DNA of 33,744 nucleotides, taken from assembly GCA_024691065.1 (NCBI GenBank), contig JAILOA010000350.1, forward strand, positions 1 through 33,744. The letters run 5' to 3'. The notes beneath the pieces are model-generated. The model worked only from the letters and a program-made list of their open reading frames with translations, had not been told where the DNA came from and did not search any database. Positions 18,743 through 28,109 of the stretch are shown piece after piece. Source of the DNA: Lachnospiraceae bacterium (GTDB taxonomy: Bacteria; Bacillota; Clostridia; Lachnospirales; Lachnospiraceae). The translations under genes were made by a program, and so were the position numbers. The first letter of the stretch is position 1; every line of letters starts with the position of its first letter.

Positions 18743-21700
18743 ATGGCAGTAGCAAACAAGAAAAGTGATAATACAACTAAATCAAGCAACAGTAGTTCGG
18801 GAAGAACTACCGGAAGTAAAAGAACATCAAGAAATTCAAATTCCGCTAATAAGACATCTTCCTCCGGGACGTCTTCCGCTAAGACTTCTTCCGGAAAAAC
18901 AACCGGTTCTAAGAGTTCTTCCGGAAGCAGGCGTACTTCAAGAAGCAAGGCCGCAGAAAAAAAACGCGAAGAGGCTTATCAGCAAATTAATGATTATGAG
19001 GACAATAAAGCATTTGCACATAGTTTATATCTGGTTATATGCATTATAGTTTCAATGTTTTTATACTTATGTTTCTTCGGGCTTTGTTCCAAGCTTGGTA
19101 TAGTATTCACCGGAATATTTTTCGGAATATTCGGATGGAGTGCATGGCTTCTTCCTATTTATGTTATATTTACATCTGTTCTCATCTTTGCAAATCCGGG
19201 TAATAAGAAAATCAGACGTTGGGTTATAGCGACTTATTTATACATTTTCTTTACTAAAATGTTTTTCCAGGTTATTTCAGGAAATGATTCAATTATAGAA
19301 TATTTTCACAGCAATCATATTATCCATAAAAATTTCTTCGAATGTCTTTATTTGTCATTTAAGGACATTTCGGTTCTGGGAAAGCTTAATGGTGGCTTAT
19401 TCTGTAAGCTTTTATGTAATGGCTTGACTGCGATTCTCGGTAAGGTCGGTTCTGCTTTTATAGCCATAGCGGGGATGGTTCTATGCGTGGTGCTTGGTTT
19501 TGGTAAAGAGATAACAATTTATTTCAGAAGAAAAAATGAATATAACCAAAGGATGGAAGAGTTAAGGCAGGAATATGTTGAAGAAGAACCTGTTGTAACC
19601 GGTACGGTAAAACCTGCTCCGAAGCCTTTACCTGATAATTACTCTTTCAGAGAACCAAGGCCTGAGAATGCTATATATGACGAAGCTAAGGTAAATGAAG
19701 CTGCGACCCGAATGCCTTCTGCTCACCAAAATACCGTAGAAACTTTAGCTTCCGATAAAACCTCCGATAATATGAATGCCGGCACAAGGAGAAGAAGATC
19801 CAAAACATCTACCGAAAATTCAAATTCATTAAATGATGAAAATGCTTCAAATTCAAAGGGACCGAATTTCAATTTTATTTCTTTTATAAATAATAAAAGG
19901 AACAATGGTAATCAGGAAAACGCCGAAAATGTAGTCGATGAAGGTAATACACAACCGTCAAAGAGAAACTTTTTCAGTAATCTACCTAATTATATTGAAA
20001 ACAAAAAAGAAGAGAATGAAACCGATGCTCCTGTTAATAAACCAAAGCAGGATGATAACGGCGAGCCTGTTTACAAACGCGAATTAAGAGATAAATTTGA
20101 TAAAAATAAAACTAAAAATGCATCTGATGCTGATTCAAAAGGCACTGATATTAAGAATGGATCTGCGTCAAATTCCGACAAACCGGTCGCTTCATTTTCC
20201 GGAAATAAAGCAGGATTAGAGGAAATAAAGACTAACGAAGAGGAAATCGAGGCTGCAATTAATGATTCCGATAATGAGGCACTTAAGGCAGCTAAGAAGG
20301 AGGCAAAGGCTCCTAAGAAACGATCAGAAAGAAAGTCCGCAAAAAAGATGGATAAGAATGAACTTGATGAGGCTGTTTCAAAGTTTGGGGAGTCATTCGA
20401 AGATGCCGAAGAGGTCGATGATTACATTTATCCGACCTATGATTTGCTGGATCCGGTTCCTGTTTTAAATGATAAGATTAATTCGGATGCCGAACTTATG
20501 GAAATGGCCGATAAGTTGCAGGAAACCCTTAAGAGCTTCGGTGTAAATGTTACGATTGAAGATGTTGTTTCCGGTCCTTCGGTTACAAGATTTGAGCTTA
20601 AACCGGAAGTCGGTGTTAAGGTTAATAAGGTTAAATCTTTGAGTGATGATATTATGCTTTCTCTCGCTGTAAAGTCAATAAGAATCGAGGCTCCGATTCC
20701 GGGTAAATCTGCAATCGGTATCGAGATTCCAAATGCAAAGAAGCGTCCCGTTACATTCAGGGAATTAATTGAGGGTGAAGAGTTTAAGGATTCAAATGCA
20801 GGTCTTGCCTTTGCTGTAGGTAAGGATATATACGGTAAAATCATAGTTACCGATATTGAGAAAATGCCGCATTTGCTTGTTGCAGGTGCTACAGGTTCCG
20901 GTAAATCGGTGTGTATAAATACTCTTATTATGAGTTTATTGTATAAATATAAGCCAAATGAGCTTAAGCTTATAATGATTGATCCTAAGGTTGTTGAATT
21001 ATCGGTTTATAACGGTATTCCTCATCTTTTCTGTCCTGTCGTTACAGATGCCAAGGAAGCAGCGGCTGCGCTTAACTGGGCAGTTGCGGAAATGATGAAG
21101 AGATATAATAAGTTTAAGGAACTCGGTGTCAGAAATATAAAGGGATATAATAAAAAGGTTGCGAGTGTTCCGAATGCCGAAGATGCCGGATATGGTCATA
21201 TGTGTTCTCTCGTACTTATAGTTGACGAGTTTGCGGACCTTATGGCAGTTGCATCGAAGGAAGTTGAGCAGGCGGTATGTAGAATCGCGCAGCTTGCCCG
21301 TGCGGCCGGAATACATTTAATTCTTGCCACACAAAGACCTTCGGTAGATGTTATCACCGGTCTTATCAAGGCAAATATTCCTTCGAGAATTGCGCTTTCA
21401 ACTTCATCTGCCATCGACTCGAGAACCATTATTGATATGGCGGGAGCGGAGAAACTTGTAGGACACGGCGATATGCTCTTTTTCCCTGCCGGAAGTTCAG
21501 AGCCTGCACGTTTGCAGGGTAGTTTCTTAACCGATGAAGAGATTGAAAGAGTAACTAATTTCCTTAAAGATAATAATGATGCACCTGTATATGACAGGTC
21601 CGTAACTAAGGTTGTTCAGGTGACCGAAACCAATGATGCTTCAAAGGAACAGGATGACAGGGATGAATATTTTGAGCAGGCAGCGAGATTTGTAATTGAA

Positions 21701-22033
21701 TCCGAGCGTGCTTCAGCCGGTCAACTTCAAAGAAAATTTAAAATCGGTTTTAACAGAGCAGGCAGAATTTTAGACCAGCTTTGTGAAGCCGGAATTGTCG
21801 GTGAATCGGAGGGAACCAAGCCACGTGCGGTTCTTGTTACAATCCCCGAATTAAATATGATGTTGGGTGTCGGAGCAGAAGACGATTCTTCTGAAGAAAA
21901 TGAGGATTCTACAGAAGATGAGATAAATGATTCCGTTGCCTTGGATGCATTAGCTTCATTGGAAGAATCTAATGATAATCCGTCCGGAGAACTTACTGAC
22001 ATAAATACTTCGGATGATGATACGAATGATTAA
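18743..22033 (+). CDS. DNA translocase FtsK/SpoIIIE
   Basis: N-terminal TM domain, Walker A VAGATGSGKSVCINTLIMSLL, LVLIVDEFADLMAVA, LATQRPSVDVITGLIKANIPSRIA, gamma winged-helix AARFVIESERASAGQLQRKFKIGFNRAGRILDQLCEAGIVG; Ser/Thr/Lys-rich N-terminus. Confidence 0.96.
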   Translation: MAVANKKSDNTTKSSNSSSGRTTGSKRTSRNSNSANKTSSSGTSSAKTSSGKTTGSKSSSGSRRTSRSKAAEKKREEAYQQINDYEDNKAFAHSLYLVICIIVSMFLYLCFFGLCSKLGIVFTGIFFGIFGWSAWLLPIYVIFTSVLIFANPGNKKIRRWVIATYLYIFFTKMFFQVISGNDSIIEYFHSNHIIHKNFFECLYLSFKDISVLGKLNGGLFCKLLCNGLTAILGKVGSAFIAIAGMVLCVVLGFGKEITIYFRRKNEYNQRMEELRQEYVEEEPVVTGTVKPAPKPLPDNYSFREPRPENAIYDEAKVNEAATRMPSAHQNTVETLASDKTSDNMNAGTRRRRSKTSTENSNSLNDENASNSKGPNFNFISFINNKRNNGNQENAENVVDEGNTQPSKRNFFSNLPNYIENKKEENETDAPVNKPKQDDNGEPVYKRELRDKFDKNKTKNASDADSKGTDIKNGSASNSDKPVASFSGNKAGLEEIKTNEEEIEAAINDSDNEALKAAKKEAKAPKKRSERKSAKKMDKNELDEAVSKFGESFEDAEEVDDYIYPTYDLLDPVPVLNDKINSDAELMEMADKLQETLKSFGVNVTIEDVVSGPSVTRFELKPEVGVKVNKVKSLSDDIMLSLAVKSIRIEAPIPGKSAIGIEIPNAKKRPVTFRELIEGEEFKDSNAGLAFAVGKDIYGKIIVTDIEKMPHLLVAGATGSGKSVCINTLIMSLLYKYKPNELKLIMIDPKVVELSVYNGIPHLFCPVVTDAKEAAAALNWAVAEMMKRYNKFKELGVRNIKGYNKKVASVPNAEDAGYGHMCSLVLIVDEFADLMAVASKEVEQAVCRIAQLARAAGIHLILATQRPSVDVITGLIKANIPSRIALSTSSAIDSRTIIDMAGAEKLVGHGDMLFFPAGSSEPARLQGSFLTDEEIERVTNFLKDNNDAPVYDRSVTKVVQVTETNDASKEQDDRDEYFEQAARFVIESERASAGQLQRKFKIGFNRAGRILDQLCEAGIVGESEGTKPRAVLVTIPELNMMLGVGAEDDSSEENEDSTEDEINDSVALDALASLEESNDNPSGELTDINTSDDDTND

Positions 22034-22172
22034 AATATTTTTATAATAATTGTATTTTTTAAAGCTTTTAGGATATTTCAGGCAGGTAAGTCACGGTAAA
22101 TATAATTGCCGGCGGGTCGTATGCATTTATATTCTAAAAGCTTTAACTCAGTTCAATCAGGAGTTTTATTTT

Positions 22173-23324
22173 ATGATTAATGGTAAATATGCCGGTATTG
22201 TTATTTATAATACCTTTCTGAATACAAAAAAATATTCCGAGCATGTTGACTGGTTGCTTGATGCAGCTAAAAGGCATGATATATTGCTTATGCCGGTCGG
22301 AAATTCCGATATAATTTCTGTTATTAATCCGGATGGTGAAGTAAAATGTGCTTTATCTTCGGCTGTAAATCTTCTGAAATACGGATTTATAGAATCACCG
22401 GATGAATTACAGGATGAATATGCTGCTATAAATAAGATTGATGAAGATTCACAGAATTCTGAGTCTTTGATAGAGGATTCATATGATTCTGAGTCTTTGA
22501 TAGAGGATTCACAGGATTCTGAGTCTTTGATAAAAGATTCACATCATTTTAATATAGATTTACTTGATTTTATTATTTATTGGGATAAAGATATAAGGCT
22601 CGGAAAGCTTCTGGAAGAAAGCCTGGATGCAAAATTCTTTAATGCTATTGATTCTGTTGCAATTTGTGATGATAAATATGAAACATATCTAAAACTTTCT
22701 AAATGGAACAAAGAAAATCCCGATAAAAAACTGAATCTTATAAAAACCATACTTGTTCCAATGACCTATGAAAATATCGGATTTAGCAAGTTTGATGATA
22801 ATTCTCTTGATTTTATTAAGAAAATAGGAGATACTTTATCCTATCCTTTTATTATAAAGGAATGCTTCGGTTCCTTCGGAGCCCAGGTATATAAGGCCGA
22901 CAATGAAAAAGAGGCTGTTAATATCATTAAAGCACATGAAAGGCATCCTCTCATTTGTCAGGAATATATCGAAGAATCGAAAGGCGAAGATGTAAGGATA
23001 CAGGTTGTAGGCGACAGGGTAGTATGTGCAATGCACAGGAAAGCCAATAATGATGACTTCAGGGCAAATATTACCAACGGCGGAACTGCCTATAATTATG
23101 AGCCTTCGGAAAAAGAAAAGGAAATTGCATTAAATGTAACTAAGGCTTTAGGGCTTACCTTTACAGGCGTGGATTTATTATTTTCGGATAAGAAAGCGGA
23201 AATTGTCTGCGAGGTTAATTCCAATGCGCATTTTAAAAATATCAGTGAATGCACCGGTATAAATGTAGCGGAGGAGATTATTTCTTATATTTGCGATTGT
23301 TTAGTTAATTCCAAGCATTCATAA
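22173..23324 (+). CDS. ATP-grasp ligase, RimK/LysX-like
   Basis: PFIIKECFGSFGAQVYKA, QEYIEESKGEDVRIQVVGDRVVCAMHRKANNDDFRANITNGGTA, FTGVDLLFSDKKAEIVCEVNSNAHFKNI; CAGGAG RBS before ATG at 22173. Confidence 0.88.
   Translation: MINGKYAGIVIYNTFLNTKKYSEHVDWLLDAAKRHDILLMPVGNSDIISVINPDGEVKCALSSAVNLLKYGFIESPDELQDEYAAINKIDEDSQNSESLIEDSYDSESLIEDSQDSESLIKDSHHFNIDLLDFIIYWDKDIRLGKLLEESLDAKFFNAIDSVAICDDKYETYLKLSKWNKENPDKKLNLIKTILVPMTYENIGFSKFDDNSLDFIKKIGDTLSYPFIIKECFGSFGAQVYKADNEKEAVNIIKAHERHPLICQEYIEESKGEDVRIQVVGDRVVCAMHRKANNDDFRANITNGGTAYNYEPSEKEKEIALNVTKALGLTFTGVDLLFSDKKAEIVCEVNSNAHFKNISECTGINVAEEIISYICDCLVNSKHS
22446..22542 (+). repeat. 30-bp in-frame tandem repeat encoding a 10-aa repeat (DSxxSESLIE), about 3.2 copies
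   Basis: GAGTCTTTGA at 22461, 22491, 22521; protein DSQNSESLIEDSYDSESLIEDSQDSESLIKDS. Confidence 0.93.
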
Positions 23325-23498
23325 GCCGGAAACTAAGTGTATTAAAGAATATCTGCTTAATTTTAGGTTAAATACGGATAATAAATTTAAATAAATTAAC
23401 ACTTTAAACATAAATATATGTTAATACTGTTTGGGTTTTAAACTAAATATTAAGATTTGTATAAAAATAATTTGTATCAAAATAAAAGGAAAAATGTT

Positions 23499-24785
23499 AT
23501 GAATAATTATTTGGAAGAAGTTTATTTAAAACGAGGTATATCAAAAGAGGTTTTTGGGCTTGTAAATAAGGCTGAGGCTTCTCTTGAAAAGGAATTTAAG
23601 ACAATTGATGAAATTAGTGAGATTAATCAGCTAAAGGTTTTAAATGCTATGCAGGATGTTTCTGTGAATACGGAATGCTTAGGTGAATCAACCGGATACG
23701 GTTATGATGATTACGGAAGGGAAACACTTGAAAAGCTCTATGCCAAGGTTTTTAAAGCGGAAGCTGCTCTTGTAAGACCTTCTATTACCTGCGGAACCCA
23801 TGCCCTTACTATAGTGCTTTCCGCAATATTAAGGCCGGGCGATATATTGTACTGCCCTGCAGGAAGGCCTTATGATACCTTGGAAGGCGTAATAGGCTTA
23901 AAGGATGAGAATCCACCGGGATCATTAAAGGAATTTAACATAGGATATCTGGAAACCCCTTTAAAAGATGATGATTTTAACTATCCGGAAATTGAAAAGA
24001 CATTAAAAGAAAATAAGAATATTAAACTTATAGAGATACAACGATCTAAAGGATATGACGCGAGAACCTCATTTACAATTAAAAGAATGGGTGAACTCAT
24101 CGAATTTATCAGAAAAATAAGAGAAGATTTGATAATAATGGTTGACAACTGCTATGGTGAGTTTGTAGAATTATCCGAGCCGATAGAAATCGGCGCTGAT
24201 GTAATCGCAGGCTCTCTTATCAAGAACCCCGGCGGCGGTCTTGCTCCGATTGGAGGTTATATCGCCGGAAATACTGATTTAATCGAGCTTTGTGCGAACC
24301 GCCTTACATCTCCCGGACTCGGAGCTGAGGTTGGTGCGACTCTTGGTTTAAACAGAAGTTTTTTCCAGGGCTTCTTTATGTCACCTGTTATTACAGCAAA
24401 TGCCTTAAAAGCAGCGGTTCTTGCGGCAAAGGTTTATGAGGAGCTTGGATTTGTGACCATTCCGCCTTCAAATTCAGAAAGAACAGACATTATACAAGCG
24501 GTTAAGCTTGGAAAACCAGAGTATCTTATTGCATTTTGCAAGGGAATACAGGCAGGATCTGCGGTTGATTCCAATGTATTGCCGGAGCCTTACCCTATGC
24601 CGGGTTATCACAGTGATGTAATAATGGCTGCCGGTGCATTTATACAAGGATCATCCATAGAATTATCCGCAGATGGTCCGTTGGAAGAGCCTTATTGTGT
24701 GTACTTTCAAGGCGGTCTGACCTATCCTTCGGCAAAATTTGGTATTTCAATGTCTGTACAAGCTTTACAAAATGTGTTAGAATGA
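23499..24785 (+). CDS. Methionine gamma-lyase/aluminium-resistance family PLP protein
   Basis: STGYGYDDYGRETLEKLYAKVFKAEAALVRPSITCGTHAL, PLP-lysine region SLIKNPGGGLAPIGGYIAG, C-terminal PYCVYFQGGLTYPSAKFGI; start set at MNNYLEEVY. Confidence 0.9.
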   Translation: MNNYLEEVYLKRGISKEVFGLVNKAEASLEKEFKTIDEISEINQLKVLNAMQDVSVNTECLGESTGYGYDDYGRETLEKLYAKVFKAEAALVRPSITCGTHALTIVLSAILRPGDILYCPAGRPYDTLEGVIGLKDENPPGSLKEFNIGYLETPLKDDDFNYPEIEKTLKENKNIKLIEIQRSKGYDARTSFTIKRMGELIEFIRKIREDLIIMVDNCYGEFVELSEPIEIGADVIAGSLIKNPGGGLAPIGGYIAGNTDLIELCANRLTSPGLGAEVGATLGLNRSFFQGFFMSPVITANALKAAVLAAKVYEELGFVTIPPSNSERTDIIQAVKLGKPEYLIAFCKGIQAGSAVDSNVLPEPYPMPGYHSDVIMAAGAFIQGSSIELSADGPLEEPYCVYFQGGLTYPSAKFGISMSVQALQNVLE

Positions 24786-24836
24786 CTCTGTATGTTTTGG
24801 GGAACACGTCTTTCATTCCGGTGAAAGGATTCATAC

Positions 24837-25547
24837 ATGGACAATAGTCAAAACTTTACGGTAAAGGAATTACCGGAGAACAGAAGACCTTATGAAAAAT
24901 GCAGTCTCTACGGCGCACGCTCACTTACCGACAGTGAGCTTTTGGCAGTTTTTTTGAGGTCCGGAACAAAAGATATCAATTGTGTGGAGCTTGCCTCTAT
25001 GGTAATTGATGCACTTCCCGGTAGAGGAATAGCCGGGATATTAAACGTTGATAAAGAAAGCCTTATGGAGTTGCCGGGTATCGGGAATGTTAAAGCCATT
25101 CAGTTTGAATGTCTTGCCGAACTCAGTAGGAGAATTATTAAAAATGACATCTATGATAAACAGAAAAAGGTTTTTGGTAATTCGGAAGTGATAGCAAATT
25201 ATTTTATGAATTCCATGAGACAGTTGGAATCCGAAGTTGTTATGCTTCTTTTATTCAATGTAAAGTGCGAATTAATTAAGGAAATTGAAATTTCGCACGG
25301 AAGCTTTGAGGCAGCGAGTCTTTCTCCAAGGGATGTATTTTATTATGCCCTAAAGAATAAGGCTTATGGAATTGTATTATTACATAATCATCCCAGCGGT
25401 GATCCTACTCCGAGTACTGAGGATATAAAGATTACCGGAAGGATTTATTCCACGGCTTGTACGGTTGGGATTAATTTGCTTGATCATATTGTGATTGGAG
25501 ATAATAAATATGTAAGTATGAGAGAGCGCGGCTTTTTCGGAACTTAA
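24837..25547 (+). CDS. radC: RadC family JAB-domain protein
   Basis: HhH region LMELPGIGNVKAIQF and JAMM motif LLHNHPSGDPTPSTED. Confidence 0.96.
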   Translation: MDNSQNFTVKELPENRRPYEKCSLYGARSLTDSELLAVFLRSGTKDINCVELASMVIDALPGRGIAGILNVDKESLMELPGIGNVKAIQFECLAELSRRIIKNDIYDKQKKVFGNSEVIANYFMNSMRQLESEVVMLLLFNVKCELIKEIEISHGSFEAASLSPRDVFYYALKNKAYGIVLLHNHPSGDPTPSTEDIKITGRIYSTACTVGINLLDHIVIGDNKYVSMRERGFFGT

Positions 25548-25605
25548 AAATGTCCCCGATCATAATTTCGGGATTGATTTAATTTTATTAATGGGAGGCC
25601 TGTTG

Positions 25606-26619
25606 ATGGCGCAAAAAGTATTTGGTGTTGATTTTGGTACAGGATCAATAAAGATTTACAGAAAAAAAGACGGAATCATAATGAATGAGCATAATGCTGT
25701 TGCCACGGTAGGAAAAAATGAAGAAAAACGTCCGGTGGCAATGGGAGATAAGGCTTTTCAGATGTTTGAAAAGGCACCTGACAGCATTCATGTTAATTTC
25801 CCTATGAAAAACGGTGCTGTAGCTGATTTGGATGATATGATTGACCTTTGGGATTTTATGACCGAGAAGGTTTCCGGAACTCCTAAGCTTAAGGGATCCG
25901 AATTTTATATTGCTGTTCCTGCCGACCTTACCGAGGTTGAGAAGAATGCATTTAAAAAGGTTGTTACAGAGGGTCAGGGAAAACCTAAGGCAGTTAAGCT
26001 TATAGATAAGCCTATTTGCGATGCATTGGGACTTGGTATAGATTTGGATAATACACAGGGTGAGCTCATTGTTAATATGGGTGCGGATACCACAGAGATT
26101 ACAATTCTTGCAAAGGGCGGTATCATTGTAACCAAGCTTTTACCTTATGGAGGAAATTTCTTTGATTTGCAGATTCTTAATTACGTAAGAAAGAATTATA
26201 ATTTTGCAATCGGAAGAAGAACAGCCGAAAACATGAAGAAGGTACTTGTAAGTGCTACGAATAATACTAATGAATCAACTGCATTTGGTAGAAATGTTTT
26301 AACCGGTCTTCCGGGTGAAATTACCATTAAGTCAGAAGAAATATATCCATTTATTTCAAATGTGATTAAAGATATTGCGGTGCAGACCAAGTCAATATTT
26401 GAGCATACACCGCCTGAGATTACCCGCTCCATTGAGGAGAACGGTATATATCTTACCGGAGGAAGCTCCTGGATTAACGGTATGGATCAGTACCTTGCAA
26501 ATGAAACATTGATTAAGGTCAATACCACTAAACATGCTCAGAGAACTGTTATTTCAGGACTGGGATTTCTTGTGGAAAATCCTAAGAAAGCAAGGGATTA
26601 CGCTTTATCACTTTATTAA
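25606..26619 (+). CDS. mreB: MreB-like rod-shape actin homologue (divergent)
   Basis: KVFGVDFGTGSIKIYRKKDGIIMNEHNAVA; NYVRKNYNFAIGRRTAENMK; LTGGSSWINGMDQYL; directly upstream of mreC/mreD; GGGAGG RBS before ATG at 25606. Confidence 0.9.
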   Translation: MAQKVFGVDFGTGSIKIYRKKDGIIMNEHNAVATVGKNEEKRPVAMGDKAFQMFEKAPDSIHVNFPMKNGAVADLDDMIDLWDFMTEKVSGTPKLKGSEFYIAVPADLTEVEKNAFKKVVTEGQGKPKAVKLIDKPICDALGLGIDLDNTQGELIVNMGADTTEITILAKGGIIVTKLLPYGGNFFDLQILNYVRKNYNFAIGRRTAENMKKVLVSATNNTNESTAFGRNVLTGLPGEITIKSEEIYPFISNVIKDIAVQTKSIFEHTPPEITRSIEENGIYLTGGSSWINGMDQYLANETLIKVNTTKHAQRTVISGLGFLVENPKKARDYALSLY

Positions 26620-26643
26620 TTATGGATTTATCAGAGGTTTTAT

Positions 26644-27516
26644 ATGAAATTAAATAAAAGGAGCAATATTACCATTGAACCAAAGTATATATACATTGGT
26701 ATAATTATTCTTTGCATTATCATGGGTATTTTGTCTTTCCGTTTTTCCGACAGAGTTACACCTGTCAGAAATGCTATAAGTAGTGCTGTAATGCCTATGC
26801 AAAAGGGGATTAACAGTATCGGTGTGGTTATTTCGGAAAAAATTGATTATCTTCATACCATGAAAAATCTTGTCAAAGAAAATAAAAAGCTCAAAAATAA
26901 AGTAGAAGATTTATCTGAAGAAAACCAATTACTTCAAAGGGATAAATACGAGTTGGAAACCTTCAGACAGTTATATGAATTGGATAAGGATTATGCCGAT
27001 TATCCTAAGGTTGCCGCGAGAGTCATAAGTTCCGACGGTGACAATTGGTATAATTCATTTGTTATAGACAAAGGCTCAAATGATGGAATTTCCAAGAACA
27101 TGAATGTTATTGCTGACGGTGGTTTGGTAGGAATAGTTACTCAGGTTAATGATAACTATTCGAGAGTTCGTTCTATCATAGATGATGAAAGCAATGTTTC
27201 CGGTACATTTGTTAAATCCGAAAACAGTTGTATAGTGAGTGGAAGTCTTACAAGAATAAATTCCGGGGTTTTAGACCTGACTGATATTTCGACTGACTCA
27301 AAGATTGAGGAAGGAGATGAGGTAGTTACATCGCAAATCAGTAATAAATACCTTCCGGGAATTTTAATTGGTTATTGTAAAAATATAACCAACAACAAAA
27401 CCAATCTTACATTGACAGGAGAATTGGTTCCTGCCGTTAACTTTCAGAACCTCGATATGGTTCTTGTAATCACTGAAGTTAAGGCTTCGGACGATTTGGA
27501 GGATATTCTTAATTGA
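26644..27516 (+). CDS. mreC: Rod shape-determining protein MreC
   Basis: Single N-terminal TM, coiled coil (KNLVKENKKLKNKVEDLSEENQLLQRDKYELE), beta domain VIDKGSNDGISKNMNVIADGGLVGIVTQV. Confidence 0.95.
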   Translation: MKLNKRSNITIEPKYIYIGIIILCIIMGILSFRFSDRVTPVRNAISSAVMPMQKGINSIGVVISEKIDYLHTMKNLVKENKKLKNKVEDLSEENQLLQRDKYELETFRQLYELDKDYADYPKVAARVISSDGDNWYNSFVIDKGSNDGISKNMNVIADGGLVGIVTQVNDNYSRVRSIIDDESNVSGTFVKSENSCIVSGSLTRINSGVLDLTDISTDSKIEEGDEVVTSQISNKYLPGILIGYCKNITNNKTNLTLTGELVPAVNFQNLDMVLVITEVKASDDLEDILN

Positions 27517-28073
27517 GAAAATATATAGGAGCATTTTTCATTACACTATTTATGTTTCTATTGCAGACAACCGTATTGGAGAGAGTTGCAATTGCCGGCA
27601 TCATACCTAATATGATGCTAATTGTGACTACCCTTTACGGTTTTATGTATGGAAAAAAAGAGGGTATGTTTGTGGGATTTCTGTCAGGTCTTCTGATAGA
27701 TGTTTTGTACAATCAGGTTATCGGTGTTAGTATCATTCTCTTTTGTACAATAGGTTACATAAACGGTGATGCGAGAAAGCTGTTTTTTAAGGAAGATTTT
27801 TATGTTCCGGTGATTGTGTTCGGTATTAATGATATTATATTTAATCTTATGTACTACATTTGCTACTTCTTAATGAGGGGCAGGGTTGGACTTTTCGAAT
27901 ACTTTTTCAAGATTATCATACCGGAAATGTCATATACGATAATAGTTGGATTTTTTGTTTATAAGCTTGCGATTTTACTTGATAAGAAATTCAGAAAAAG
28001 AGGAAAATATCCGATAAATATCAGCGTATTTGAAGAAGATAGTAAGAAAGATATTAAAAATAATAACATATAA
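27513..28073 (+). CDS. mreD: Rod shape-determining protein MreD
   Basis: Small polytopic protein (LYGFMYGKKEGMFVGFLSGLLIDVLY) after mreC; TTG start overlaps the mreC TGA (TTGA). Confidence 0.9.
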   Translation: MRKYIGAFFITLFMFLLQTTVLERVAIAGIIPNMMLIVTTLYGFMYGKKEGMFVGFLSGLLIDVLYNQVIGVSIILFCTIGYINGDARKLFFKEDFYVPVIVFGINDIIFNLMYYICYFLMRGRVGLFEYFFKIIIPEMSYTIIVGFFVYKLAILLDKKFRKRGKYPINISVFEEDSKKDIKNNNI

Positions 28074-28109
28074 GCTTAGCTTATCTGTCAGAGTACCACG
28101 GAGGCTTTT

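Noticed and set aside
18712-18948. Leu/Glu-rich 78-aa minus-strand ORF
   Set aside because: Antisense shadow of the Ser/Thr/Lys low-complexity start of FtsK; no independent RBS or family signal.
18765-19049. 94-aa plus-strand ORF inside ftsK
   Set aside because: Out-of-frame reading of the same low-complexity segment.
23396-23422. AACATA-AATA-TATGTT inverted repeat and possible -35 TTAACA upstream of the PLP protein gene
   Set aside because: No well-spaced -10 could be paired with it; the AT-rich background makes it weak.
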